Of a stretch of 64,000 nt of DNA, positions 1-12,492 are shown in pieces (positions within the stretch are counted from its first letter, which is position 1; each line of letters starts with the position of its first letter). The translations under genes were made by a program, and so were the position numbers. Below the pieces are notes generated by a model. The model ran no database searches. It worked only from the letters and a program-made list of their open reading frames with translations, and was not told the DNA's origin. Source of the stretch: Protopterus annectens (lineage: Eukaryota; Chordata; Ceratodontiformes; Protopteridae). Location of the stretch: positions 1,208,674,413 through 1,208,738,412 of the forward strand of contig NC_056727.1 in the NCBI RefSeq assembly GCF_019279795.1. The letters run 5' to 3'.

Positions 1-603
1 CTGAATTTGGCACCAGAGCACCTTATACACCACTGCATGCAATGCATACCTGTATTCAGTTCTTAGGCATAAGTAGACTTTTGTACACTGCCATAAGGGA
101 CCATCACCCTTGTCTGTGAATCTTTTTTTTTAGTCATCTTTATTGAATTATCATTTATGACATAGGCAATCACACATTCATAGAAATGAAAACAAACCAT
201 ATTGACATATTCTCAGTTACAAACATACATCTCATATAATCTTCTGTACAATCATTGTCAATCAGCATTTCATAGCTCACACAATTCCTGCCTTCTTGTA
301 GACTTCATTTGTTATCCAATTCATTATTCTGTGCATGTGTTGTTCCTGTAATTCCCAATTTTTCCTATGAAATTTGCTTCTACCCTTTTCTAAAGATCCC
401 ACTTCCAGTTCTTTTATCTCTACTATACTCGCTACTTCAAATATGGTTGGTTTAGACTTTGATTTCCATTTTCTAGTAACAGATTTTTTGGTAGCCACCA
501 GAATTAAACTTAGTAAGGTCTTACTTCTTCTTCTCTTATGCTAGGCAATTCTGATCCTGCATCCTAGCTCAAAAAAATAATTTCCCTAATTACACCAATT
601 TGC

Positions 604-891
604 TCACACAATATTTCTGACAGAGTAGTCTGCATGGAATTTTAAAGCCTGACAACTCATTACACTCTCAAAAATATGTTCCCAATTACTTCTTTCTTCC
701 CCATCACACCTACAACATTCGCAATCTACCTGAGGAAAAATTCCTCTGAGTCTGTTTGGGGTATACAAATACCTATGCAAGCACTTCCAAGCAAAAATCA
801 TAAATCTTCTAGACTTTATTGTATATTTGGGAGTCATGCACATGTCTTCCCATTGTTTCTTTGTAAACTGCTTATGCAATCTCTTTTCCAA
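604..891 (-). pseudogene. L1-clade ORF2 C-terminal Cys-rich fragment
   Basis: A 95-codon open stretch resembling the C-terminal Cys-rich region of L1 ORF2 proteins: CxxC spacing (CECCRC) followed by SNWEHIF and a downstream Cys. It aligns over its whole length with the plus-strand frame at 29999-30247, which reads CWMCTGKERGNWKHMFWEC, closer to the intact motif. It lies between the RT remnants and the terminal coding piece at 277-498, the order expected for ORF2. Confidence 0.75.
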
Positions 892-2178
892 TCTTTTTTA
901 ACCTCGTCTGATTGATTCCTATAGTTAGCGTGCAATATTTTATATGCCCTACTAACTATCCCTATTTTAAAAGCAGCTTCTCTCCTTGATTCAGATAAAA
1001 ACTCTACTAGTGCTGACCTTGGTCTTCAGATTCCCCGATCCCTTTCTCTTTGCCTGTACTCTGATATCAGTCCTTGATAGGGAAGGCAATCTCTAGCCTG
1101 CAGTACAAATGTATTCTTGGCCTCTTCCCATTCTATTACCTTTTCCTCTCTAATTATTTGCTCCTAATACCTGGATTCCTTTGCCAGTTTTCTCCAGTAA
1201 ATTCCTACCCCCACTTGCCTATTCTCTTTACCCCTAATTACGGTCATTCTTATAGGAAGAATCTCCTTTCTCCATTCCCATGTTAGCTTTGTTCTTAGAA
1301 TACTTTCTGCTAAATTATGAATATAATATTCTTTATAGTTATTGTTATTCTTCTTAAGGATCTGCATCCAAAATCCCAGTCTCTCCTTAGTTCATCATCC
1401 CTTTCCACTTTGAATTATAGCTTTCTGCTTGTGTTATGCATAAGAATCTTAACAATGTACCTCTAAATTATCCCTTAAAATCAGGTAATCTCAAACCACC
1501 TTATTCTATTGGAAGAATCAACTTACCCCACTTGACTCTTGCCCTCTTTCTCTCTCAGATAAAATCCTTAAACTCTTTATAAATTACTATCCACAACTTC
1601 TCCTCTGGTTGATAAAATATGCCTGAACTGTGTATAAGACTAAAGGGACTAAAAACATTTTAACTGCTTGCATCTTACTAGCCATATCCAGTTCCTCAGT
1701 TTTTGTAATATCTTTTGTTTAGTCTCTTCCCACATATCCTTAGCTGTCATAACAGAATCATTTTTAACCCATACTCCTAAGTATTTCATTTTATCATGTC
1801 TCTATAAATATGGGTATTGCTAAACCAATTCATGTGTGGGTACATAGTTTACAACAATGGCCTTTGTTTTATCTTCATTAATTTTATATCACAAAAAACG
1901 ATCTGAAACTGTCTCACAATGTTCTACAACACTGAGATATTGTTTTCTGGTTTTATCAGGTACAAAATAATATCACCTTCAGATAAAGCCAGCTTTTATT
2001 GATTACCATACCAATTGCATCCCTGAATTTCTGAGTTCATTATTTTTTTCCAGTGTTTCTAAATATAATGCAAATAATAAAGGCAAAAGAGGACAACCCC
2101 ACCTGGATCCCCTGTTTAGACAGAACTTATCAGAGAACCCACCACTTTATTTTCATCTCCAGTCCCTCATATACCCTT

Positions 2179-2753
2179 CTAATTATATTGTTGTGCAGAG
2201 AATGCAAATGCTTCCATTGCCCTAGTCATGAAATCCCAGGTTACTCTGTTGAATGCTTTCTCTATATCAAGACCTACCAACAATAGTGGTATTTTATTAC
2301 ATTCTGCTTTAATCTGGATCATCATTATTCTATTAATGTCAAATGTTTGCCTCCTCTTCACAAAACCACATTGATCCATATCTATCCATTTTGGCAACAC
2401 TTTTGCCATTCTTTTAGCCATCATAAACATAAACACTTTAAAATCATGGTTTAGAATTGATATGGGCCTGTATGAAGCTGTATCTGATAGGTCTTTACCA
2501 TCTTTAGGTATTACAGTCTCCACAACTTTCTTCCTTTTAAAATACTGTCAAACAAATCCTTCCAGATCTGTATCACTTTCTTCCCCCCTAGCTTCCAAAC
2601 CTCCAAAGGAATACCACCTATTCCTGGAGACTTTCCCATAGATTGGTTATACATCACCATTTTTATCTCCTCTCCTTCTATCCCAACTGTTAATAATTGA
2701 GCCTCATCTACCTCTGACCTTGGCATATTTGATTCTTTCATAACTATTTCCAT
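2179..2753 (-). pseudogene. L1-clade reverse transcriptase fragment
   Basis: This is the best-preserved part of the first L1. Two overlapping open stretches in different frames (2511-2753 and 2179-2523) carry consecutive RT blocks: a GKSPG loop, then SYRPISILN, GFVKRRQTFD and LDIEKAFNRVTWDF, the last containing the first catalytic Asp of motif A. The frame change between them shows at least one indel. The following YADD-type block is not recognisable in one frame. The protein would have copied element RNA at a nicked target (target-primed reverse transcription). It cannot be functional as it stands. Confidence 0.85.
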
Positions 2754-2960
2754 TTGTGCTTTTTCTTGAGTTCCACATTTCTCAGATTTTTCATATAATT
2801 TCTGAGCTATTCCTAATACTTCTACAGGTTATGTCTATGAATCTTAATCCAAAATGGTGTAATGGCCAGAGGTCTTACACACCTCTAGGCACTATGTCTG
2901 TGAATACCGGTGCCTATTATTATATCATACAAAATATTTTTTACTGAATCCGTAGTTACT

Positions 2961-3727
2961 CCACACTTTTCTTTCAAATGTGTGGCTACTCATTCGCAGG
3001 CCTGTCTGCATACTGCATTACGTTTGCAGTATCCATCCTTGATTCAGTTTTTCAAAGCAAAACATTAAAGTAATTAAATATAAAATAAGCATCAAAGGTT
3101 AAGAAACGGAAAGCAATAACTTTTTCAGTACTCTCTGGGCTAAGCAATTATCTTTTAGGCTTATAATGTGAAACTGAGCTGTGCAGTGAAAACACTTGCT
3201 GGAAAGTTTTGTGCCACATAATGTCAGTACAAATCTTTAAAATTACAAAAGTACTTTTAGCAAATAAAAAACAGTGGCACCTTCTGATGATAAGCAGTGC
3301 ATTATATGTTTTTCTGCACACTCTGTTCAGGGCAGTGCCTTCCCCTTAACCTACAATGTAATACTAGCAATGGAGTCAGTTACTCAGAAGCAGGAAAGTC
3401 ACTAAAGAACCACGCACACATAACAATAACATAGTTTTGTAGAGAAATATACATCTCAGCTAGGCTTGCCAGGGGTGTAAGAATAATGAAGGATGCGCAG
3501 CTGTCCCTGGGGCTCTCATTTTCTTCCCAAACATAATTACATTAGATAATTTGTATATATGCATGCTAAAACAGATTGCATCTTAGAGCCTGAATACCTC
3601 TAAAGTTTGGATGCTGTTGCACTGTCAACTACCCTAAATGAGATGCTAGTAAATTAACAGCATGCAGTAACACCCCTGTTTACAAGAATTGCCTGTGCAG
3701 TTAATATAAATTCCCTTTCCTTCACAG
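2961..3727. other. No recognisable feature
   Basis: AT-rich sequence with no long open frame, no tandem repeat and no match to the element families seen elsewhere in the window. Confidence 0.5.
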
Positions 3728-3769
3728 CTGGTCCTGGGTGTTGCAAATCTTCGTTCATTCACAGAGCAT
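3728..3769 (+). other. Candidate short host exon (42 nt)
   Basis: A strong pyrimidine-rich acceptor (ttccctttccttcacag) is followed by 42 nt and then a consensus donor (cat|gtaagt). The 42 nt are a multiple of three and open in the first frame, reading LVLGVANLRSFTEH. I do not recognise the peptide. Both splice signals being this good around so short an open segment is uncommon by chance but far from proof. If real, the window is intronic DNA of a plus-strand gene. A chance cryptic pair is the main alternative. Confidence 0.25.
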
Positions 3770-4297
3770 GTAAGTGGTAAGCCATGGCTTTAGACACAAC
3801 TGTCATGGTTTTATCATTAGAACCAGCTTAAACCATGAAATACTACAGACATATTTACATTTAACATGCCTTATAGCTGTGGTGTACTTTTTTAGTCAAA
3901 AATTCAGAAAGCATATTTTTAAACCTACATATTTTATTTGCTCTGTTCAACAAATGATTTATTGCACTTTTAACCACTGCATTTAAGCCTGCAGAATGTC
4001 TTCAAGCAACTTATTTATTTTTATATTGTCATATATTATCTACCGGGGAATGCAGACTTTCAAGTATTACTAGCAAAGTGCAATGTACTTAGTATTGTTT
4101 CAGAGGGTGCTAGGTAAACAGTCATAACCTACTTACACCTAATGCAAACATCTTTAAGTGTAGGTGTTATTATGCAGCAAACATGTTTTGCAAAGAGAAC
4201 TTTGCTCCTATTTGTAGCAGTAGTTGGGGCTATATCTTTGGTTGACCTGTTTGTAATAAATGTAAGTATTTTGTTAAGCACCGTAATAACATATTTT
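3770..4297. other. No recognisable feature
   Basis: AT-rich single-copy-looking sequence. I see no supported gene or repeat in it. Confidence 0.5.
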
Positions 4298-4309
4298 ATT
4301 CTGTATTAG
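4298..4309 (+). repeat. Target-site duplication, left copy (V-SINE at 4310)
   Basis: attctgtattag directly precedes the SINE and attctgtgttag directly follows it at 4657-4668: 11 of 12 bases identical. This fixes both ends of the insertion. Confidence 0.8.
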
Positions 4310-4656
4310 GGCGGCCACAGTGGTGCAGCAGTTAGCATTGCTGCCTCACAGCAAGAGGCTCTCTGGTTCAATCCTCGGCTGGGGTGCCTTCTGTGCGGAG
4401 TCTCCATGTCCTCCCTGTGGTCGTGTGGGTTTCCTCTGGGTGCTCTGGTTTCCTCACACATTCCAAAGATGTGCTGTAGGTGGATTGAAAACTCTAAATT
4501 GGCCCTAGGCGTGAGTGCGTGCATGTGTGTGCCTTCTGTGGAAGGTTGGGCACTGGGCAGGCAACTCGACACCATAAAAACTCCACTGCCAATCATGAGC
4601 GGACAGGTGAACCGCTGTGGCGACCCCTAACTGGGAAAAGCCGAAAGAAGAAAAAG
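4310..4656 (+). mobile_element. V-SINE-type SINE, full length, diverged
   Basis: A 347-bp tRNA-derived SINE. The head has a degenerate A box (tggtgcagcagttagc) and a good pol III B box (ggttcaatcc). The middle has the block common to V-SINEs (gtgcggagtctccatgtcct, tttcctctgggtgctctgg). The tail block ends ccgctgtggcgacccctaac followed by gggaaaagccgaaagaag and a GAA-rich tail. It does not code for protein; open frames across it are incidental. It would be transcribed by pol III and mobilised by a partner LINE that recognises its 3' tail. Flanking 12-bp duplications mark retroposition. It is longer and more diverged than the copies at 15.0 and 25.3 kb and represents an older or different subfamily. 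Confidence 0.88.
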
Positions 4657-4668
4657 ATTCTGTGTTAG
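4657..4668 (+). repeat. Target-site duplication, right copy
   Basis: Partner of the repeat at 4298-4309, one mismatch. Confidence 0.8.
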
Positions 4669-7204
4669 CAACAAATAATTCAGTTTAGAAGTAATATGTG
4701 TGGTTGTTGCAGAGATGTTTGCCTCAGTGAGTAGTTGTTTCTGGAGGCAATGAAGTTTGATATCATTGCCGTCAATGCATCCAGTCTTGGTTACAATTTC
4801 TTGTAGTCAGGGTACAATTCTCTCATTATTCTTGTAAATAGGACTAGGCAACATCCTACTAGTTTCCCTGCAGGACTCTTAATACTAAAAGAAAGCAGCA
4901 CATGGTACTAGAATGTATAGACATGATACTAGAATGTGTGGACATAATACTAATGTGTATTGACATGATACAAGAATGTATGCAGTGGTACTTTGTTATG
5001 ACTGTGGTTTAGCAGTCTTCAGGAAGCCACTAGGGAGGATATGATTTATAAATGCTAAATGTAGCTCTCTAATCTAAAACAGATTTCACTTCCCTTTCTG
5101 TGTAGTAGAGATGTACCAACCATTCTGTCTCATGTTCTTCTCTCATGGTCATCCTAGCTGTGCTCTACTACTATATATGCTACCATACAGGAAGAAGACA
5201 GAAAGAAAAACTAGACCAACGTAGGCTTAGGCATGATACAGTTAGTGAAACACAGGCATATATGTACCACTCTAGTGATAAAAGAGAGGAATTAGATGAC
5301 ATTGTCCATCTAGGTGAAATTAACTTGTAGGAGAACGTTATTATAGATGGAAGCACAGTAAAGACATAACTATTCAGAAATTATGAAAAAGTATAAAAAG
5401 TATGAAACTCTGAGCTGAGGGCAATATCTATAGACATCCTTAGTCTGAGTGTACAACTCTATGCTGCACTAATGGATCAGAGAACTCTAGATATTGTTGC
5501 AGCTGTGTTTGGGAGTTTAAAACTTGCAAACTACAGAAAAATATAAGAAAGTAGAACTGGGAAGAGGGGCAAATAATTTCATAACAAAATTATTAACATT
5601 AACAGCTCTAATGAGCATCTGTGGAAGGCAGGAAAGAAACAATGTGCTTCACCTGAAAGACAGGATAAGATGCCACACAACATGCAAAAAGAAATTTATG
5701 AATACAAAACCAAGTGGAATGGAACACAGAATAATAGAAATAATCTCTACTATCGTAGAACAGATAGCGTGTGATATTGCTGATGGTGGCAAAGGATATT
5801 CTGGGTGAATCCTGGACTACACTTAGTTGTACTTTGTAAAATCATACAACTATCATTTTTAACCAAGAAAGGAAAATAAATTACTCAGTACATTCTTTGA
5901 CACATTTAATCATATAAGACATGCTGAAATTTCAGTTATATACATCAAAATAAAACTGAAAGAATAAATTGAGATAAGATAAATAATAATTTAAAATATG
6001 TTAATTTATTGTTGGGTATATAGTCTGAGCGTTATTTCTAGGTAAACAATTTTATATAAAAGATGTGTTATTAGATATACATAAATCTTAAGGCATACTT
6101 TTTAATTCCTTCAATTATGTATATTCATTTTTTTCTTATGATTATAATCATTGAATCCATCAATTATATGTGAAGATTGATTACTTTCTAGTAACATAAT
6201 ATATTTGTAACAAGAAGATAGAGTCATTGCATTATTTGTGCACTGCTAATTCAAAAGATTTAGTCCTTTTTCCTTATTGTTCAACATTTTAACCAGCAGG
6301 ACAAAAAGAAATCCCTCTGATTAGTAATGATCTGCTCTAGTGGGAATGAATGTTATATGCTATAAACAAAATTCTGGAAAACTGTGTAACCCTTGAGGTG
6401 AAATCTTGTGGAGACAGGGCATTTATTTCTTCCAAAGATCATTTTAAAAGGATCTGTACAACTAGACAGGTATTTGTAAATTAACCCATGATATGACTGA
6501 CCTGGCCCTTCTTGAAAAGGGAGGTAAGAGTATATACTGGCAAGCTGGAAATGCATTCCCAAATTTCATTAAATAAAATGCATTCTATTTCAGAATTACA
6601 CACAAGGCAAATAACTGATGTAATAGCACTACTGCTACTACTGTATAGCCTTTGTGGAGTCCAAAATGCCTTACATATAATTGTGTGTATTATGTTAAAA
6701 GGAATGTTTCAATAAACTGTATTAATTTGAACTTTTCATCAATTTAGTCTGCATGTTTTCGTTAATCTAAGGGTTTAATTTATCCAAAATTATTTTAATG
6801 AATGAATATTTGACTGTAATGTTTTATAAAAATGTGATTTTTATTTTACCTGAAAAACATAAATTCAGGTTTATTTTATGAGTTGCATTCACTTTATTCA
6901 ATAGAAAAGAATTTTTGGTATCTATTTACTGCCAAAGGTTCATAACCATGTATTGTACTTCTTAGCTGTATAACTGTATTTTGAAATATTTATGTTTCAA
7001 CAAAATATTTAATAAAAGTAGAACTTTGTTTCAGTAATAACAGAAAAGTTGTACTCCTGTCTGTAGTTGTTTGTTTAATTAGTTTTATCTTTTTAATTTC
7101 TCCAAGCCCTTTGGGTTTCTAATACCATGACGGGAAATGGACCTCATTCCAAAGTCAAAGTACGATTAAAGTTCATGAAATTAATATTGTTTCAGTCTTT
7201 GATG
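4669..7204. other. Mostly unassigned AT-rich sequence
   Basis: Apart from a small tandem repeat near 4.9 kb, no element could be assigned. The open stretch 5524-5808 (+, 94 codons) contains CGRQERN and, further on, RCHTTCKKKF, a Cys/His spacing of the kind seen near the start of some transposon-encoded proteins. I could not place it in a family. The rest has no long open frame. Confidence 0.4.
4903..4990 (+). repeat. Short degenerate tandem repeat (about 26 bp, 3-4 units)
   Basis: Successive units read tactagaatgtatagaca, tactagaatgtgtggaca, tactaatgtgtattgaca and tacaagaatgtatgcag. Small minisatellite with no coding content. Confidence 0.6.
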
Positions 7205-8152
7205 TCAGCCAAAAGTTATCTTCGCAGCACCCCCAATGTGCCCAGTAATGACTCCTTCTGCAATTCGTATGGAGTTACATTTATTGGTAACATATCTAAA
7301 TAAGATTGTACATTCTTTTTTATAAGACCCATTGCCCCTATTACTATTAGAACTGTCTGGGTATCTTTCTTCTATATTGCTTCCATTTCTTGCCTGCTGA
7401 TCCTGATATTTTATGATTCTGTGTCTCTCTGTACACAAGACACTGTAGTCACTGGGTGTGGCAATTTCAATGATCAATGCTACTCTTGTCTTCTTTTCTT
7501 GGACCACTATATCCGGTTTTCTAGCATCTATCTTTTGAACTGTTGGTAATGGATGATCCCATGTGAAGTAGACTTCTTCATTTTCTATGACGCTTTGTGG
7601 CTCATGTTTCCAATATTTTTCAGCCACTTCAGTACCATAATATTGGCACAATGCCCAGTACAACAATCTTGCCACATTATTATGGTTTTCAGTATACAGC
7701 CCTTCTGCCATTAGTATGCCGCATCCAGCAACGAGATGTACAACTGTTTCCAATTCGGTTTTACAAAACCTACATTTGTCTGTTTCTCCCACATGTACAA
7801 TGGACTTTATAAACCAATGTGTACACAGTCCACTATCTTGGGCCACCAATATTAACCTTTCATCTCTTGGTTTGAATTTGCCTCTCCTTAACCATTCCTG
7901 CATTCATTCCTGATCAACATGAGGTTCTTCCAGAAGTTTTCTATACTTGCAACTATATTTATGCGTTTTCCACATTTCTTGCCTTCTCATCGGATCCTTC
8001 ACCTTATATTCTTTCTTTTGTTTTTTGGCACATTCGGTTGCTGCCTGACCCTTATCTATTTCTGGTTTGATTTCCATTCGTGTTTGACGCCAATATGCTT
8101 CTGCTAGATTAAGCAGAACATTAGATAGGAAGATAGTTTTATTAATAAGCAC
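7205..8152 (-). pseudogene. RLE-type LINE ORF C-terminus (R4/Dong-like)
   Basis: C-terminal part of the polyprotein of a LINE that uses a restriction-like endonuclease instead of an AP endonuclease. The main piece, 7205-7903 (232 codons), has a CCHC knuckle (C44-x2-C47-x8-H56-x4-C61) and then a PD-(D/E)XK-like nuclease: KPDIVV at 129-134, IIEIATPSD at 144-152 and IIKYQDQQ near 163-170. The preceding piece, 7904-8152, is in the same frame and separated by a single TGA at 7904-7906, so this is one ORF with one nonsense codon. The RT is absent, so the copy is 5'-truncated near 8.15 kb. The element would nick target DNA with the endonuclease and prime reverse transcription there. The RLE group is well supported; the choice of R4/Dong rather than a related RLE clade is tentative. 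Confidence 0.8.
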
Positions 8153-11100
8153 ACACAGATGTTGCCAAAGATAAGGCCTACTTCCTAGAGGATGATTATA
8201 AGTTGTTAAATATAATCCAAGAAGAGAATTTAACTTTTATACTGTACCATTTGGTCTAAAACTTGAGTGGTATGTATTAGCATCCCTGTGGGGCAGAGGG
8301 ATAAAGCCAATACTGTCCTTGGACAACCCATATTTGATTAATGGTATGGAAGCTGGTGGGACTACAGGGAGATGGCAGGAGTGACCAATGCCAACTCACC
8401 TATTTTGCAGTGAGGGATGCAGCCGAGAATAGCTGAACAGAGTATGAGACTGGCAAGATCCATGCTCCATAAGAGAGCTTCTTCCTCATGCACTGAAGCT
8501 CAAATGCACCTCCTGAGGGCAGTGACTGCAGTGCAGGCAAGGCTGCCACAAGAGGTCAGGCATTAGATTACACTCCTAACAACAGTATGGTGCTGCACCG
8601 GCATCCTCCATTTTCTCACCAGTCCTAAGCATGGGTCAAGTTGAGTTAAGATGGATTCAGTAAACCCAGTGAATATGGACAGAAGCTGGTGGTAGTTGAA
8701 CGTCAGATGTGTGAAGAATAAGAAACCCTTGAGTGATATGCAATAAACTAAAAATAACTAAATAAGACGAGGTATTATTCATATTTTTTTCTGTTTTTCC
8801 TCCTTTTATTATCCTCAAAGTGAGATTTTTATGAAATTTACCTTTCAAAATATAAGAAAGTATTATTTTTCTAATTTGCTTCACCATTTACTCTGTGGAA
8901 GAATCATCTTAGCTTCCTAGTTAAAAAAAAAAAAAAAACTTTATAGTAAAAGCTCTTATTCTACCTAGTTGTGGACAACTTGACTCCAGTCATGAATATA
9001 TACAAAAAAAACTCATAACAGGGCTTCTTAAGATTTAAACATATCATTGTAGTATGACAGAATCTAATGCTCCAAAATATCTAATTGACCCCTTTCTCCA
9101 TACAAAAAGGCTAGTGTCATTCCTATCAATTTTTAGCAGCTGTTTTCACAAAAGAAATTTCTACTTTAGCAAAATTAGCTTTCAGATTAAAGACTTTTCA
9201 AGTCTTTTCATGTAGTCTACATGAAGGGTAAAGATTTAACAGGCTTGATTATAAGAGTAAGGCAGTCATCTAAAAACCTATTTACTCCTATTGAAGCCTT
9301 GGATATACTTCTACCCTTTAAAGGAGCACTTCCCATTACAGCTCAAAAGTGAGCTTTATTTTTCATTGCATCTTTGTTTTTTGAGCTATTTTAGTGCACC
9401 AATATCAGGCTAAGTGCTTCTTATAACATTTTAATGATTTCCACAAAATGGCTGTCATGGGGCATGCCATGTTAACATGATATTTTTTTCCTGCTTTTGA
9501 TTCTCATTTCTAGAATTCATTATAAGTCATGTTAGTATAAGTCAAGCTAGACATAAGGAAGTGTTTTTTTCATTCCATTGACCTAGAGTAGTAGTAGAGT
9601 GAGTAGCAATCATCTTACATAGCTTCTGTAACATGATTGCTTCTATTTTTCATTGGTCAGTCCTATTTTATGTTTCTTTCAGAGCCTGTTTTACACTATT
9701 CATAACAGTTACACAGCTCTTGACAAAGTAGCTAGATTGTAAGCTTTTATAAGGATAAAAATGTCTAGTCCTTCAACTACTGACAGATACACCCTCACAC
9801 TCTTCATAGGGTGTTAAAACTTTCACTGCAGTGAGTGAACCTTGTGGGTTTATGTATCAGTGATAGTAGCTACTGGAAGGGAAGGGCCATGAAAGGAATT
9901 ATTTTATTCCCAAGTGCCTACAGTGGTGAAACCTACATTTTTTTCTCTTGAATGTTGTATAACTAAAATATGCTCTATTAGTTGCAGAAGTATTTAACTT
10001 TTGTAACTGATGTTGTCTTCTTTTTCCTATTAACAGGCAGTACTGTTCCACAATTCTACATCAAAATATGGCCAATATTCTCTTCTTCAGTGTGTTATTA
10101 TGTTTTTTGTCATATGCTGGCTATTCTTCCTTAATTAGCAATACTGCTTTCTGTACTGCCTGTGTAAGGATATATTCCATCATTGTTTTGCCCTTTTACA
10201 GTGCAAAAAAACTTAGAATTTTAGCCAACCACAAAAAAAGACTGAAAAGGACATGTATCAAAGGCACCTCAAATAGCAATAAAACTAACAACACTTCTGC
10301 ACATTGTATCATATAATGCATCTGTTTCCAGCAGTAAATCCAAATAACTATATTATGGAAAATATGTTATTGTCTTGGCTTGCAAAGTGAAAGAATGAAC
10401 AAAAAAATGACACTCTGTAACCACTATATCTCTATGTATCACAGTGAATAGATGTAATTTCCCTGTCAGGAAGGGCTGTAAATGAAAGAAGCACAGAAAA
10501 AAGATGTTTTTAGCATTTCTTGCAGTGCAGGTAACCCTGCCTCAACAACTAATGAAGCTTCAACTTTTGGAATAAATGTTGTTGATAGTAAGCAATAAAT
10601 CACATGACTTATTGGCTTAAAGCAATGAAGCAGTTGAAAAAGCCTAACACATTCCCTAGCACCTGCTGACAACATGTGGGAAGTACCTTACAGGAAAAAC
10701 TACAAATTTCATTTCCCTATGCATGTCGTATGTCATGCAGAGAGATATACATTCCTCTACCAAAGCATGTGAGATATTAAGCTTAAATGTGGGAGGGCTT
10801 TCCTTTCCTTTAATTCCAAGGAAATTAAATGAACATTTTGCAAAGTACATATCGGGTCACTATAACTAAGCCATACTGGAATCATGCCATAGAAAGAAAA
10901 GAACTATTGGGATTGAGTTGAACTGCAAGTGGACTTCTCCTTTAATATGTAGTGATTTTCTTACAGTGTATGCCACTGCTACAATGTTCATTAAAACAAT
11001 ATTTGTTTATTGGCATTTATTTACTGAGAAAGTCTGACTGAGCATTTTCATTTGTCAGTGGAGCCCCAAGGAAAAAAGCCCCATTATACAGGCAGCATGG

Positions 11101-11490
11101 ACATCATTTGCATTGTTCATCATTTTCAGTCAGTTTTATTCCTGAGCAACATTTTATTCAGATATCTGTGACCACAGTTACATCATTTACAAAACACTTT
11201 TGATTAAAATTGACAGTCACATGGTTTGTATGTGAATATTTTTTTAAATACAGGAAGGTATATGCAATTTAATATCATTAGTATGCGTAGCTTGTAAAGT
11301 TTTCTGTAAGAATATTTGTTACTATAAAGACTTGTTCAAAATTGAGGATATAAGAAGATATGAGGTAGAGTAGCCAAAAGAAAGGAAGGAGGGGCAGGGA
11401 AGATAAAGGAGATGAGATGCTAATGGAGGGGATAGTTGTGATAATAGCACATTAGGTTTTGTGCAGCAGAAAGTCATGGCATGAATTCAT
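8153..11490. other. No recognisable feature
   Basis: About 3.3 kb of AT-rich sequence. It holds an A run near 8922-8938 and several short open frames without family resemblance. A good acceptor-like site near 10036 (tttttcctattaacag) is followed by 33 open codons and a stop, but no other exon evidence supports it. Confidence 0.45.
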
Positions 11491-11499
11491 ATAGCTATA

Positions 11500-12490
11500 C
11501 TAGTGTCGGTTTAACCAGCGGTGGTGCAGGTGCAGAGCCATTTATCTTTCAGGTATTGCTTCAGTTGGCATTTAAAGTCTTTCAGGCTGCAGACTGTTCT
11601 TTAATGGAATGGGATAGTATTCCAATTATTAGCAATGCAGAGTAAATATCAGGGAAGTAGTCTGCATTACTGTTAGGTTTAGTTATGGAAAGGAATGATT
11701 TGTCAGTGGAGCACAGAGAACTCTTAGTAGTATAAGATTGAATGATGGTGTGAAGAGAATGGAATTTGTCAGGGTTGCGCAGTAACCTGAAGGTTGTAAC
11801 TAATTGTGTGTACAGCACAGAATTATACAGTTCAAGCCAGTTTAGTTGTTATATAGAGATTACAAATTTGGCTACTTTATAGTACCATTGCTATAATTTG
11901 ACTGAGAGAGAGAGGAGTTGTGAATGGTTAGAATAGATGAGGCATTGACAGATAGGAGTTGAGATTGGTTAGGATAGGTGAGACGTACAACAGGGTGGGG
12001 AGTAGAAAGAAGTAACTATGTTTTCCAGAGTCAGTAAGAGTGTTTTACTCTGTACAGACAGCCTAACTTGTGGTGTGTCTCCTTTATGGCTTGCTGAAGG
12101 TGGAGATCAAATTTCAGGTAGTTGTCTATAATCACATCTAGTAGTTTGGTGTGGGATACCAGTTCTATACTGTTCTTGTTAGATGACAGTATATAAAAGG
12201 TAGTTTTTAGGAGGAGAAAGGGAACTGGGGGTGAACAACAGTAGTTTCATTTTTTTTTTTTTTGGATTCACGAGGAGTTGAGATGTTGAGCCAAGCTTCC
12301 ATAGAGGAGAAAGATTTCTGGGTGAGTGTTTGGACCATGGTCAGTTTCTTAGCAGCACATATTACAGTGGAGTCATCAGTATCTTATGCTATGGTTTCCC
12401 CTTTGTCTGCTGTGTTTAGGTCATTAATAAATATGTTAAACAGTAGTGATCCTAGGATGAACCCTAACAGTGGCAAAAGTGATCAACCTT
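11500..12490 (-). pseudogene. LINE ORF2 remnant, CR1/L2-group, RT to C-terminus
   Basis: Minus-strand frames carry the second half of a LINE reverse transcriptase. From the right: a palm segment with GFILGSLLFNIFINDLN followed by a decayed YADD box (reads DTDDSTVI), then a thumb segment with IELVSHTKLLDVIIDNYLKF, and at the left the C-terminal signature WNTIPFH followed by SLKDFKCQLKQYL. Several frameshifts and stops break it. Its right edge abuts the 3' end of the CR1 beginning at 12493, so one element interrupted or truncated the other. Group is supported by the motifs; the exact clade is not settled. Confidence 0.75.
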
Positions 12491-12492
12491 GC

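Larger units (their letters stand above)
123..2960 (-). mobile_element. L1-clade LINE, degenerate, near-complete 3' half
   Basis: Remnant of an L1-clade non-LTR retrotransposon read right to left. In element order the minus strand holds the start of the reverse transcriptase (around 2500-2750, with GKSPG), the palm region (2179-2523, with SYRPISILN, GFVKRRQTFD and LDIEKAFNRV), weaker middle pieces including 1164-1367, a C-terminal Cys-rich segment (604-891) and the last coding piece (277-498). The 3' end carries an AATAAA signal and a short A tail near 123-132. Frameshifts and stops separate the pieces, so it is dead. A second copy of the same family lies on the plus strand at 29226-30575. 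No ORF1 is seen, so the copy is probably 5'-truncated near 2.95 kb. Clade from RT motifs is firm; exact family is not known. Confidence 0.85.

Noticed and set aside
4310-4400. Functional tRNA gene
   Set aside because: Only a SINE head with degenerate A box; no cloverleaf can be drawn.
4320-4630. Coding frames over the SINE (both strands)
   Set aside because: The SINE is non-coding and the frames do not recur in the other copies.
10037-10138. Terminal host exon after a good acceptor
   Set aside because: Only one signal, no partner exon, no recognisable peptide.
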